Origin: Clostridiales bacterium
GTDB taxonomy: Bacteria > Bacillota > Clostridia > Oscillospirales > CAG-272
DNA length: 64,000 nucleotides
Direction: 5' to 3'
Assembly (NCBI GenBank): GCA_012837425.1
Contig: DURE01000006.1
Coordinates: 1 to 64,000, forward strand
A program made the position numbers and the translations under genes. Under the pieces are notes generated by a model. That model had not been told where the DNA came from. It did no database searches and was given only the letters and a program-made list of their open reading frames with translations. Position 1 is the first letter of the stretch, and each line of letters starts with the position of its first letter. Positions 54,404 to 64,000 of the stretch are shown piece by piece.

Positions 54404-56593
54404 TTAATCTGCTTCGGGCGTATCGACAGGTGCTTCGGGGGCGGTTGCTTCGCTCAGATCGGCCGGAGCCACCTCAGGCGCTTCTGCGGGAGTATCGGTA
54501 TTTTCAGGCGCTACGGGTGCTTCTTCGGGTTCCTCTGTCAAATCAGCTTCGGAGGAGTCCTTTTCATTCCGGGCGGCGAGCTCCCCTCTTGCCTCCTCCT
54601 CCAGAAGCGCGCGGATTGAAAGGCTCACATTTCTTTTTTCCTCATCAATGCCGACTATCTTTACATCGACCATATCCCCGATGCTCAGCACATCCTCCGG
54701 CCGGGAGACACGGGTTATGGCGAGCTGGGATATGTGTATCAGCCCGTCAACCCCGTCGATTATCTCGGCAAAGGCGCCAAAGGGCATCAGACTCACGATC
54801 CTGGCCTTTATTACGTCGCCGACCGCAAACCTGTTCTTAAATACGCGCCAAGGCTCGGTTTCCTCGGTCTTATAGCTGAGCGATATGCGCCCGCGCTCGC
54901 GGTCAAAGCTCTTTACATAGACCTCAATCTCGTCTCCGATTGAGACCACCTCGGCCGGCGATTTGATATGCTTCCAGGAAAGCTCGGTGGTATGCACCAT
55001 GCCGTCTACCACGCCAAGGTCGACAAACGCACCGTAGCTTGTCATGTTCTTAACCCTTCCGGTAAATTTCATGCCGACTTCAAGCGAATCCCAGAAGGCG
55101 GCCTCACGCGCTCTTCTTTCGTCGCGAAGCACAAGTCGTATTGAGCCGATAGCGCGTTTTCTCTGCGGTTTTATTTCTATTATTCTTATGCGTACTGCTT
55201 CGCCCAGGAGCTCGGACATATCCTTGTCCTTTGGCACGCCGGTCTGCGAAGCGGGGACGAATATCCGGTTTGAGTTGATTGTCACTTCAACACCGCCCTT
55301 GTTGACGCCGGTGACCCTGCCTTCAAGCACCTCATTGTCTTCATAGGCCTTTACAAGCTCCTGCCAGTTCCGGTCAGAATCAACCCGTCTTTTAGACAGG
55401 GTGGCGACTCCGTCGGTATCGTTGACCTTCAGCACATAGGCGTCGATCTTGTCTCCGACCTGAAACATCTCGGTCAGTTTTGCCGACGGGTCGTCTGTCG
55501 CCTGGTCAGCGGCAATCACACCTGTAACCTTGGCGCCAATATCGAGCTGAAGCTCGGCGTCGGTAACAGAAGTCACTGTACCGGTGACAACTTCGCCTGT
55601 ATTTAAAGTTTTAAGTGATTTTTCGAGCATTTCCTCAAAGGTCTGTGCCCTGGTCTGGGTGTTTTCGCTCATTATTTCCAATACCTCCTGAATTATGCCG
55701 GCAGGCGTTGAGGCACCCGCGACAATCCCGGTTTTCACACGCGGAATTTTAGATTTTATTTCCAGAAGGATGCTCCGGAGTTCCCTGCCGTCAGCCACAA
55801 GATAGGTCAGCGGGCAGTTTTTTTTGCAGATATCATAGAGCCCGGCGGTGTTCGCGCTTTCCCGTCCACCTATCACTATCATAATATCGCATTGTTCCGA
55901 AAGACTTTTTGCTTCGCTCTGGCGCTTTTCGGTAACACCACATATTGTATCAAAAATAATCGTGTTTGTACATAGCTTTTTTAATATTTCACGACTTTTT
56001 CTCCACTCCGACAAATCAAAAGTCGTTTGGACAGCCATTACCGCGGTTTTTTTGTGCATATCGCCGAGCATTCCACTTTCAACCGCCGCTTCAAGCTCGT
56101 CGGCCGAGCTGAAAACATACTTTTCGCCCTCGACGCAGCTCAAGATGCCTACCACCTCGGGGTGCTGTGGGTTCCCCATCAGTATAAAGCACTTGCCCTC
56201 CCCCGAGTGTTCCGAGGCCGCAGCCCTGACCTTTCTGACATAAGGGCAGGTGCAGTCTATATACCCGAAGTGCTTGTTTTCTGCTGCCAGCCTGCCGAGT
56301 TGTTCCTCGGTCTGCCGTGTGACCCCGTGAGCCCGGATGAAAAGTGTTACCGACGACTCTGCGCTTGCAGAGGCCGCCACTTCTGCAATCTCTGACTCGT
56401 CAAGCACCCCGACGCCGCGCTCTGCGAGGTAGGAATTGTAGGTGTCGTTGTGAATCAGCTTGCCGAGCGTAAATAACCTCTCGCCCGGAGCCGCCTGCAC
56501 GAGCCTTTCTTCGATGCTCTCGGCAGCCCGCCTGACCCCGAAACAAAAGCCCGCGTTTTTCGCGACTATTATATTACTGCCGCTCTCTGCCAT
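54404..56593 (-). CDS. ispH: Bifunctional IspH / S1-domain protein
   Basis: NAGFCFGVRRA IspH domain followed by several S1 domains. Confidence 0.94.
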   Translation of the reverse strand: MAESGSNIIVAKNAGFCFGVRRAAESIEERLVQAAPGERLFTLGKLIHNDTYNSYLAERGVGVLDESEIAEVAASASAESSVTLFIRAHGVTRQTEEQLGRLAAENKHFGYIDCTCPYVRKVRAAASEHSGEGKCFILMGNPQHPEVVGILSCVEGEKYVFSSADELEAAVESGMLGDMHKKTAVMAVQTTFDLSEWRKSREILKKLCTNTIIFDTICGVTEKRQSEAKSLSEQCDIMIVIGGRESANTAGLYDICKKNCPLTYLVADGRELRSILLEIKSKIPRVKTGIVAGASTPAGIIQEVLEIMSENTQTRAQTFEEMLEKSLKTLNTGEVVTGTVTSVTDAELQLDIGAKVTGVIAADQATDDPSAKLTEMFQVGDKIDAYVLKVNDTDGVATLSKRRVDSDRNWQELVKAYEDNEVLEGRVTGVNKGGVEVTINSNRIFVPASQTGVPKDKDMSELLGEAVRIRIIEIKPQRKRAIGSIRLVLRDERRAREAAFWDSLEVGMKFTGRVKNMTSYGAFVDLGVVDGMVHTTELSWKHIKSPAEVVSIGDEIEVYVKSFDRERGRISLSYKTEETEPWRVFKNRFAVGDVIKARIVSLMPFGAFAEIIDGVDGLIHISQLAITRVSRPEDVLSIGDMVDVKIVGIDEEKRNVSLSIRALLEEEARGELAARNEKDSSEADLTEEPEEAPVAPENTDTPAEAPEVAPADLSEATAPEAPVDTPEAD

Positions 56594-57218
56594 CGCTATC
56601 CTTTCTCTCAAGTCCGCCAAGCGCACAGACCCGCCCGAATATAAATTCTGCGACTTCTTTATACCCGGCGTGTGCCTCTCTCATTTTGGCTATAGTCGAG
56701 TGAGATATCGGCTCCCCGATGATAATCTCCTTTTTGGCAAAGGGCGCGGATATGTAGCCCTTCGCCCTGATAAACACCGGCAACACATCGGCGCCGGCAC
56801 GGTGAGCAATCATACCGACCCCGCTTCTCACCTCGGTGTCAAGCGGATTTTCACCCTTTCGCCTTGTCCCCTGCGGGAACATGCCGACGCACCTGCCCGA
56901 CACTAGTATTGAAATGGTGTTTTTTATGCTTGTCATATCAGCGACTCCCCGCCTGACCGGATAGGTGCCGAGCGCCCTTATAAGCCCCCTAAGCAGCGGA
57001 ATTTTGAAAAGCTCTTCCTTAGCCATATAGTGGAGCTGCCGCTTGCGAAAGGCCGCGCCCAGCCAGACCGGGTCCCATGCCGACATATGGTTGGCGCAGA
57101 CAAGATACCCCCCGGCGTCCGGGGCGGGTTCGTTTTCGCGTCCGGTCACCCTGATTCTGAAAACCAGCCTTATTGGCGCCGCGACAAGCCGGTGGCAGAT
57201 ACGGTAGAATCTATCCAT
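56574..57218 (-). CDS. plsC: 1-acyl-sn-glycerol-3-phosphate acyltransferase
   Basis: NHMSAWDP, FPQGTRRKG. Confidence 0.9.
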   Translation of the reverse strand: MDRFYRICHRLVAAPIRLVFRIRVTGRENEPAPDAGGYLVCANHMSAWDPVWLGAAFRKRQLHYMAKEELFKIPLLRGLIRALGTYPVRRGVADMTSIKNTISILVSGRCVGMFPQGTRRKGENPLDTEVRSGVGMIAHRAGADVLPVFIRAKGYISAPFAKKEIIIGEPISHSTIAKMREAHAGYKEVAEFIFGRVCALGGLERKDSDGRERQ

Positions 57219-57257
57219 TTGTTTATTATTCCCGTTCTCTGTTCAGATTTTGACATC

Positions 57258-57920
57258 TCACAGTTTTTCCTTGATAATCCTTAGAACATCCTCAACCGAC
57301 TCCTCGTTGGTGCAGTCTGAATTGTCGAGTATTACCGCGTCGGGAGCAGGAATTGCCGGAGCTATTTCCCGGCTCCTATCCCGGGCGTCGCGCTCCTTCA
57401 TCTCGGCCAACACATCCTCATATTTAACCTCAATCCCCTTGGCCAGGAGCTCGTTGTATCTTCTGCGCGCTCTCACCTCATCGGTTGCGGTCAAAAATAT
57501 CTTGATGTCTGCGTCGGGGAGTATCACGGTCCCGATGTCCCGCCCGTCCATTACCACGCTGTGCTCCCGGGCGATGGATTTCTGTGTCTCGAGGAGAAAT
57601 TTGCGCACCGCGGGTATGGCCGAGACCGCCGAGGCGTACATCGAGATTTCGGGCTGCCGGATTTTGTCCCCGAGGTTCTCACCGTTAAGATATACATTCT
57701 GCACCCCGCACTCATATTTAAGCCCGATATTTATTTCGGGCAAAAGCTCCTCCACCGCAACTGAATCCTGAGGGTCAACTCCTTTGCTTTTTACATAGTA
57801 TCCGACCGCGCGGTATAGCGCTCCGGTGTCGACATATATTATTCCAAGCCGCGCGGCCAGGGCTTTGGCAAGCGTGCTTTTTCCGGCGCCACTGGGTCCG
57901 TCAATCGCAATTTTTATCAT
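57258..57920 (-). CDS. cmk: Cytidylate kinase
   Basis: IAIDGPSGAGKSTLAKALAARLG, DGRDIGTVI. Confidence 0.96.
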   Translation of the reverse strand: MIKIAIDGPSGAGKSTLAKALAARLGIIYVDTGALYRAVGYYVKSKGVDPQDSVAVEELLPEINIGLKYECGVQNVYLNGENLGDKIRQPEISMYASAVSAIPAVRKFLLETQKSIAREHSVVMDGRDIGTVILPDADIKIFLTATDEVRARRRYNELLAKGIEVKYEDVLAEMKERDARDRSREIAPAIPAPDAVILDNSDCTNEESVEDVLRIIKEKL

Positions 57921-57930
57921 ATTTACTCCC

Positions 57931-59283
57931 CTATTTGTTGTTTTGTGATATTATCAGTTGTCTAGCTGCGCTCTCGCCGGCCAGCGTGCCGGTCGAAAAG
58001 GCTATCTGTAGATTGTACCCGCCGGTGTACCCGTCGACGTCTAAAACCTCGCCGGCAAAGTAAAGTCCACTTATCAGCTTTGATTCCATGGTCGAAGAGC
58101 TTATCTCCCGGGTGTCCACACCCCCGCGGGTGATTATTGCCTCGGCCAGCGGCCGAAAGCCGCGCAGCTTAATCCTGAAATCCTTAAGCAGGTTAAGCAG
58201 CCTGTGCCGCTCCTCTCGGGTTATCGAATGCACCTTTTGGGTCGGCTCAATACCCGAGATGTGAACTATGGTCGGTATCATTTTCCGGGGCAGGAGGTCA
58301 CTTAGCGAATTTTCGAAATTTCTGTTTGAGTACTTGGCAAAATCCGAGCGCAGCCGTGCGTCGAGCGTCGCCTCGTCAAGCGCGGGCTTGAGGTCGATTG
58401 AGGCCTCATACCTCCCGGGCGCGATGTCGTGGATATGCGCCGAGGCGCTCAGAATCATCGGCCCCGACATACCGTAATGCGTAAAGAGCAGCTCGCCGAA
58501 ATCGGAGTAAAGAGCTTTGCCGTCGCTGATTCTCCGGACTGTCAGCGCGACGTTTTTCAGTGCCAGACCCTGCATAGAAGCGCAGAGGTCGCCCTCACAG
58601 ATTATCGGCACAAGCGACGGCGAAATGTCGGTAACATGGTGTCCCGCCGCCCGGGCGAATTTATATCCGTCGCCGTCCGAGCCGGTGAGCGGGTAGGACA
58701 TGCCTCCGGTAGAGACAATCACCGCATCAAAGTCATACCTCCCCCGCTCTGTAGCAAGCCCGGCTATGCGCTGGTTTTTTATCTCGAGCGAGATCACCTT
58801 CTCCCGGACAATTTCGACTCCGGTCCGCCGGCAGTCCCGAATCAGCGCGCCGGCAATGTCTGCGGCGCGGTCCGAGACCGGGAAAACCCTTCTCCCGCGC
58901 TCGGTTTTCAGCGGAACTCCCAGCCGCTCAAAAAGGTTTATCGTGTCCTTCGGCGAAAACCGGCAAAGGGCAGACCACAAAAAACGGGAGTTAGCCGGAA
59001 TTCCTGCCATGAACTCGTCGGGCGGGCAGTCATTCGTCACGTTGCATCTTCCCTTGCCTGTGATGCGCAGCTTCTTCCCGAGTACAGTATTTTTTTCAAA
59101 CAACCGGACGCGCGCCCCGAGCTCGGCCGCCGCCGCAGCCGCCCTCATTCCGGCGGCACCGCCGCCGACAACGGCCACCCCAGCGCCTCCCAAGGCCGGT
59201 TTTGCGTCGCCGGCAGTCTTTTGCCCGGATGTGCCCTCAGTTGTTTTTATCATAGACATCGTATTCGTCCCAGATTTTTTCAA
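57931..59283 (-). CDS. HI0933/BaiN-type FAD-dependent oxidoreductase
   Basis: GGGAAGMRAA, GKKLRITGKGRCNVTN. Confidence 0.92.
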   Translation of the reverse strand: MKKSGTNTMSMIKTTEGTSGQKTAGDAKPALGGAGVAVVGGGAAGMRAAAAAAELGARVRLFEKNTVLGKKLRITGKGRCNVTNDCPPDEFMAGIPANSRFLWSALCRFSPKDTINLFERLGVPLKTERGRRVFPVSDRAADIAGALIRDCRRTGVEIVREKVISLEIKNQRIAGLATERGRYDFDAVIVSTGGMSYPLTGSDGDGYKFARAAGHHVTDISPSLVPIICEGDLCASMQGLALKNVALTVRRISDGKALYSDFGELLFTHYGMSGPMILSASAHIHDIAPGRYEASIDLKPALDEATLDARLRSDFAKYSNRNFENSLSDLLPRKMIPTIVHISGIEPTQKVHSITREERHRLLNLLKDFRIKLRGFRPLAEAIITRGGVDTREISSSTMESKLISGLYFAGEVLDVDGYTGGYNLQIAFSTGTLAGESAARQLIISQNNK

Positions 59284-60094
59284 GCTCGCGCAGCCGCTCC
59301 CTGAGTTCGTCGCTTTTTTTCCTTGAGAGCGCTACAATCATCGCGTTAATTATGCTCAGCGGGGCGACAAGCGAGTCGGCAAAGGAGGCCATGTCCGAGC
59401 AGGCGGTCAAGAGCTGGTCTGCATACCCGGCAATCGGGGATTTTGCGCTGTCGGTCAGCGCAACAATCCCGGCCCCTCGCGAGCGCGCAAAGGCCACCGC
59501 GTTGATAATCCGCTTTGAATAGCGCGGGAAGCTGATGGCAATCATCACGTCCTCGCTCTCAATGCGCATGAGCTGCTCGAATATTTCGCTGCCCGAGGAT
59601 GTCTGTATGAACCTTATGTTGTCGAATATCATCCTCAGGCCGAAGTTGAGAAAACCCGCAAGCGAGGCCGAGGCTCTGACCCCGACTATATAGATGTTCC
59701 TTGCCGAGGCTATCTTGTCTGTGGCCTCGTAGAAAGCATTCCTGTCAATCTCGTCAAGTGTACGCCGGATTTTGTCTATATCCGAGAGCAGCACTTTTGC
59801 AAGAATGTCGGCGTTGCCTATGAGAGTGTTGGTTACCTCCATGCGCTGGACCGAGGTGAGCTTTGTGCGGGTCAGCTCCTGCAGGGCGCGCTGCATTTCG
59901 GGATAGCCCTCATAGCCGAGCTTGAGTGCAAAGCGAACAACCGTGGATTCAGACACGCCTGTCCGGCTCCCGAGGCTTGCGGCCGTCATATACGCCGCCT
60001 TTTCATAATTTTCTATGATGAATTTTGCTATAGCCCGCTGCCCCTTCGAGAAGTCGGCCATATTTTCTTCTATTGTATTAAGAAGTTTCTGCAC
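59237..60094 (-). CDS. MurR/RpiR family transcriptional regulator
   Basis: N-terminal HTH plus SIS domain. Confidence 0.9.
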   Translation of the reverse strand: MQKLLNTIEENMADFSKGQRAIAKFIIENYEKAAYMTAASLGSRTGVSESTVVRFALKLGYEGYPEMQRALQELTRTKLTSVQRMEVTNTLIGNADILAKVLLSDIDKIRRTLDEIDRNAFYEATDKIASARNIYIVGVRASASLAGFLNFGLRMIFDNIRFIQTSSGSEIFEQLMRIESEDVMIAISFPRYSKRIINAVAFARSRGAGIVALTDSAKSPIAGYADQLLTACSDMASFADSLVAPLSIINAMIVALSRKKSDELRERLRELEKIWDEYDVYDKNN

Positions 60095-60301
60095 CCTCGC
60101 GTCCTCCGCCCGGCCTGCCGGACCTTTGTATTATTTACCCTGATTATAATCTTTTTAGTCGCCTCTGTCAACATGATTTTTCATGCCGGGGGCGCGCCGC
60201 ACGGGATCCCGGCCGGCCGTGCGGGCCCTAATAGTATGTTTTATACAAATTCGGAGCAAAATTATTATTGATTATTTTGTCGGAAATATTTGCACAGGTG
60301 G

Positions 60302-60330
60302 TTTACATGCGGCCGGGTTTGTGCTAAAAT
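60302..60330 (+). promoter_or_regulatory. Promoter TTTACA-N17-TAAAAT of the NCS2 permease
   Basis: Near-consensus sigma-A boxes. Confidence 0.75.
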
Positions 60331-60339
60331 TAACATGAA

Positions 60340-60481
60340 AGGCCCGGATTCCGCTTAAACGGCAGATGCGTATAACGGTAACGGCAAATTTAATATGCGT
60401 GAATCTTTTATATTCACCGATTTTTTATGCTGATACGCCGCCGCGCGAGTGAATCTTCGCTCAAACGGCGGCTTTTATATG
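60340..60481 (+). promoter_or_regulatory. Structured leader with two terminator-like hairpins
   Basis: GTGAAT-CTTTTAT-ATTCAC-CGATTTTTT and CCGCCG..GAGTGAATCTTCGCTC..CGGCGGCTTTT. Confidence 0.6.
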
Positions 60482-60534
60482 CCCCGGGCACTTGCATTGA
60501 CAGTATTAAATAAAGAAAGAAGAGGAGAGAGAAG

Positions 60535-61896
60535 ATGAAGCTCTACTACAATGTCAGCGACAGGCCGAAAACCGGCCAGCTAATCGTATTTGCGCTCCAG
60601 CAGCTGCTTGCGATTATCACGGCAACCCTTGTCGTTCCGGTAATCATTAACCAGACAACCGGCACCACCAACATGAGTCCGGCAGCCGCCCTATTCGGTG
60701 CGGGTGTCGGCACACTTATTTATGTGCTCTTTACAAAGGCAAAGAGCCCGGTTTTCCTCGGTTCGTCCTTCGCATTCATCGGCTCGATGGTCGCGGCCTT
60801 TGCCGGCGGCGTGTCTGTTGCCCTCGGCTACCTCGGGCTTATCATAGGCGCGACGCTTGCGGGACTGGTATATGTCGTCATAGCAATAGTCGTCAAGCTT
60901 GTGGGAGTAAAATGGATTTCAAAGCTGATGCCGGCTGTCGTCATCGGCCCGACGGTCGCCTTAATCGGGCTTTCGCTGTCAGGCAATGCGGTGTCCAGCC
61001 TGCAGACCGCCAATGCCGGGGGGCATACGCTGGTCGCGGTGCTCTGCGGGCTTGTAACGCTCGGTGTCACCATGGCGTTTGCCACATACGGCAAAAAGAT
61101 GGGCAAGCTCATACCCTTTATATTCGGCATTCTGGCAGGCTATGCTTTTTCAGCGGTGCTGACATTTATCGGCAAGGCCGCCGGTATTGACGCGCTGCTT
61201 ATATCCGATTTCAGCGCCCTGACCCAAAACTTTGAGAATATCACCCTTGAGAGCTTCATCACGCTGGGAGTTGACCATTTTGTGTTTGTGACGGCGCTGG
61301 GCGGTTTCCCGGAAATTTCAGGCGCTTATCTGGGCACAATAGCCGTGGCATATGTCCCGGTTGCCTTTGTGGTTTTTGCCGAGCATCTTGCCGACCATAA
61401 AAACCTCTCCTCGATAATCGAGAAAGACCTGCTCGAGGACCCCGGTCTTTCCCGCACCCTGCTGGGCGACGGTGTCGGGACGATAGCCGGCGCATTTTTC
61501 GGGGGCTGCTCCAACACCACATACGGCGAGTCGGTAGGCTGTGTAGCCATTACAAGGAACGCCTCAATTTACAGCATCATTTATGCGGCGGTCGGCGCGA
61601 TGATTCTTTCGTTCTTTACACCCTTCGTCGCCTTTGTCAATACAATCCCGGACTGCGTTATGGGCGGCGTCTGCATGGCGCTCTACGGCTTTATCGCCGT
61701 CTCGGGGCTTAAGATGCTGCAGGGCGTCGACCTTAACAAAAACCAGAACCTCTTTGTGGTATCTGTCATACTTATCGCGGGCGTCGGAGGGCTGGTCCTT
61801 ACCTTTGGCAGGATTACCCTGACCTCAATCGCAGGCTCGCTGATTTTAGGTATTCTAGCAAACCTGATGCTCAGCCGGGCCAAGGACGAAGAATAA
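60535..61896 (+). CDS. NCS2-family nucleobase (uracil/xanthine) permease
   Basis: FALQQLLAIITATLVVPVI; GGCSNTTYGES. Confidence 0.93.
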   Translation: MKLYYNVSDRPKTGQLIVFALQQLLAIITATLVVPVIINQTTGTTNMSPAAALFGAGVGTLIYVLFTKAKSPVFLGSSFAFIGSMVAAFAGGVSVALGYLGLIIGATLAGLVYVVIAIVVKLVGVKWISKLMPAVVIGPTVALIGLSLSGNAVSSLQTANAGGHTLVAVLCGLVTLGVTMAFATYGKKMGKLIPFIFGILAGYAFSAVLTFIGKAAGIDALLISDFSALTQNFENITLESFITLGVDHFVFVTALGGFPEISGAYLGTIAVAYVPVAFVVFAEHLADHKNLSSIIEKDLLEDPGLSRTLLGDGVGTIAGAFFGGCSNTTYGESVGCVAITRNASIYSIIYAAVGAMILSFFTPFVAFVNTIPDCVMGGVCMALYGFIAVSGLKMLQGVDLNKNQNLFVVSVILIAGVGGLVLTFGRITLTSIAGSLILGILANLMLSRAKDEE

Positions 61897-61913
61897 TCCT
61901 TCATAAGAATTGT

Positions 61914-61941
61914 AGCCGGCGCCGCATTTGCGGCGCCGGCT
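61914..61941 (+). terminator. Permease terminator-like hairpin
   Basis: GCCGGCGCCGCA-TT-TGCGGCGCCGGC perfect palindrome. Confidence 0.7.
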
Positions 61942-61984
61942 TGCTCGCAGCATTCAGCAATTTTTCGTTATAGGGCGCAACGAC

Positions 61985-62135
61985 CCGGCGCGCCGGGACC
62001 TCGCGCTGCTTTCCCCATGTCAGTCAGCGGGCGAGTGGCAGCAGAGCGCGGAATATGGGCTCCCGCGCTGCTTAATATGCAATTCAGTTCAGGTAGTTTT
62101 TAGTTAAGCGGGGTGTGGGGCAGCGCCCCGCGTGC
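61985..62135. repeat. Dispersed intergenic repeat, copy D
   Basis: ATGTCAGTCAG..GGCAGCAGAGCGCGGAATATGGGCTCCCGCGCT...GCGGGGTGTGGGGCAGCGCCCCGCG. Confidence 0.8.
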
Positions 62136-62137
62136 AC

Positions 62138-62755
62138 CTATAACCTCCTGCTCCTGCTCTGCAGGGTTCTTCGGGCCGGCGGCAGGACGCTGAATTCGCT
62201 CCGGAGAATTGAGTATATGCAGACATTTTTGTACTCATCGCGGACATAAAGCGCGCTCCTGAGGGTCCCCTCGTAGGTCATTCCCGCCTTTTCCATCACC
62301 CGCCTTGAGGGCTCGTTCCCCTCCATGTGCCGGGCTTCAATGCGGTTGAGTTTCAAGTGCTCAAATCCGAACTTAAGCACGGCCAAGAGCGCCTCAAGGG
62401 CGTATTCCCGCCCCCAAAAGCGGGGGTTGAGCACATAGCCCACCTCGCCGATGTTTGAGACATAGTCAAACCTTGTAAACCCGCAGGTGCCTATCATTTT
62501 CCCGGTAACAGCGTCGGTCACCGCCCAATCAAAAAACTCCCCTGCCGCATATCTGGTTGAAACATATTCGAGATAATCCCGGGTATAAAGGCGGTCGGGA
62601 TGAGGGTTCCAGGTCAGGTATCTGGTCACGTCGGCGCGTTTTGCATATTCATGCATGTCATCGGTGTCCCTCGCCAGCATCTTCCGCAAAACCAGCCTTT
62701 CGGTCCTCAGCTCAGGTATGTTGGAAAAAATCCGGTGTATCGTTTCTCTCTTCAT
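62138..62755 (-). CDS. GNAT (RimJ/RimL-type) N-acetyltransferase
   Basis: RTERLVLRKM...IGTCGFTRFD..GEVGYVLNPRFWGREYALEAL. Confidence 0.92.
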   Translation of the reverse strand: MKRETIHRIFSNIPELRTERLVLRKMLARDTDDMHEYAKRADVTRYLTWNPHPDRLYTRDYLEYVSTRYAAGEFFDWAVTDAVTGKMIGTCGFTRFDYVSNIGEVGYVLNPRFWGREYALEALLAVLKFGFEHLKLNRIEARHMEGNEPSRRVMEKAGMTYEGTLRSALYVRDEYKNVCIYSILRSEFSVLPPARRTLQSRSRRL

Positions 62756-62982
62756 CGCATTCTGCCCCGCTGTGGTATATTAGCGTCACATGTATTGGTT
62801 AATTATATATAATTTTTACGCTGATTTCAAGTCAATTTTTACAAAAAAACGCCTCCTGCCAAATTAATCTTTATTTTCGCCGGGTTGTATGATATAATTG
62901 TATTAATACTATCTACACGATAATATTGTAAAGTCCGACACCCGCACCTATAATTAACATCGAAAGGACAAGCCCTTCGCTC

Positions 62983-63405
62983 ATGGAGCGTGATTTTTAC
63001 ACCAGGGAGCTGCTAACACAAAAGCCGGCAGTACTGCTGTTGGGCTCAGGGGCAGAGCTGACTGCATTTGTCCATGCTCTGAACAAAGATTATAACATCG
63101 AGCCCCGGGTTTATGCCGAGTCACGCTTTGCTTTTATTCCGGGGCTTTCGCGCGGCCGGTTTCAGCGCATAAAACACCCCGGCAACGAGTATTATATTAT
63201 TCACACTCTGCTTGATTTTTACAGCGAATCCGACGACGCGCGGCAGACTGCTTTGCTTATACCCTGTACCCCTTATTATGAGGATTTGGTAGCCCGTAAT
63301 ACCCGGCTGCTCGAACCATACTTCATAATAGAATCGTTAAAAAACCTTATGGACGTCCTTCCATCGCTGATGCCTAAAGCAAAAAAGGAGGTAAAAATGT
63401 GCTGA
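62983..63405 (+). CDS. Stand-alone pre-ATP-grasp-like domain protein
   Basis: PAVLLLGSGAELTAFVHAL..LIPCTPYYEDLVARNTRLLEPYFII resembles the N-terminus of ATP-grasp D-aspartate-ligase-like proteins; no ATP-grasp domain follows. Confidence 0.55.
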   Translation: MERDFYTRELLTQKPAVLLLGSGAELTAFVHALNKDYNIEPRVYAESRFAFIPGLSRGRFQRIKHPGNEYYIIHTLLDFYSESDDARQTALLIPCTPYYEDLVARNTRLLEPYFIIESLKNLMDVLPSLMPKAKKEVKMC

Positions 63406-64000
63406 GCGGCAAAAAAACACTCGGAATTCTCGGCGGCCTCGGCCCTATGTCGAGCGCGTATTTTTATGAGATGATAACTGCGCACACCCGGGCTGAGCGC
63501 GACCAGGACCATATTGATATAATCCTTTCCAGCCGCGCCTCAACCCCCGACCGCACGGCCTTCATCACCGGCGCCTCAACTGAGGACCCGCTGCCGGTAA
63601 TGATCGGGGAAATATGCCGGCTGGCCGGGGCCGGAGCCGACATTATTGCCCTGCCCTGCAATACCGCGCACTTTAATTACCACGCCATATCAAAGGCCTC
63701 CCCGGTTCCGGTCATTAATATCATAAAGCTCACGGTAGAGTACGCAAAATTCACCGGAGCAAAGAGGGTTGGGGTCATGTCCACCGAGGGGAGCTTCATA
63801 TCCGGGGTCTTTGCCGCCGCCTGTCGGGAGGCGGGCATTGACTGTATCGAATGCCTCCCGGATGGCCGTGCGGCGCTTACCGATATAATATATAACTCGA
63901 TAAAACGCAGCAAAAAAGTCGACCCTGCCGCCTTTGAACGCGTGGCCGACCAGCTTGCCGGGCTGGGCGCCGACCGCATAATACTCGGCTGCACCGAGCT
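63399..64000 (+). CDS. Aspartate/glutamate racemase family protein (partial at window end)
   Basis: GTG start with AAGGAGG; LGILGGLGPMSSAYFYEMI..LPCNTAH..ILGCTEL; absent from ORF track. Confidence 0.9.
   Translation, partial: MLSGKKTLGILGGLGPMSSAYFYEMITAHTRAERDQDHIDIILSSRASTPDRTAFITGASTEDPLPVMIGEICRLAGAGADIIALPCNTAHFNYHAISKASPVPVINIIKLTVEYAKFTGAKRVGVMSTEGSFISGVFAAACREAGIDCIECLPDGRAALTDIIYNSIKRSKKVDPAAFERVADQLAGLGADRIILGCTE

Noticed and set aside
54404-56593. IspH-S1 fusion as novel
   Set aside because: Known fusion in Clostridia; not new
60340-60481. Purine riboswitch ahead of the NCS2 permease
   Set aside because: Expected core motifs (TATGG...GTTTCTACC...) not found

Overview
The window is a gene-dense, mostly minus-strand chromosomal segment from a Clostridia-like Firmicute. 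Lineage is inferred from SigG, the IspH-S1 fusion, YlbF and the TldD/E, Tgt and MutSL gene order. It is mainly housekeeping: pgi, a D-Ala-D-Ala carboxypeptidase, a galM/galE/sugar-kinase/nucleotidyltransferase operon, sigG, rplS, clpC, a xerC-like recombinase, glyS, tldE/tldD, tgt, mutL/mutS, miaB, apbE, manA, uvrA, cmk, ispH-S1 and an NCS2 permease, plus tRNA-Leu(CAA) and tRNA-Val(GAC). I see no prophage, IS transposase or CRISPR array. The items most worth following up are: (1) a compact promoter-hairpin-terminator unit that looks like an unannotated ~65-nt small RNA (47973-48071); (2) a cobalamin-riboswitch-like leader ahead of a DUF4430-type lipoprotein and an ECF S-component; (3) a hairpin that buries the sigG ribosome-binding site; (4) three CGGAACGTTCCG-type operators around a LacI gene and an orphan solute-binding/surface-protein operon; (5) an apparent deletion fusing an ECF sigma factor to its anti-sigma partner; (6) a stand-alone pre-ATP-grasp-like protein abutting a GTG-initiated Asp/Glu racemase missed by the ORF track; (7) a dispersed intergenic repeat family; (8) two surface proteins sharing a Cys-containing C-terminal sorting-like tail; (9) an attenuator-like leader ahead of the NCS2 permease. 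All calls are by eye; no searches were run.
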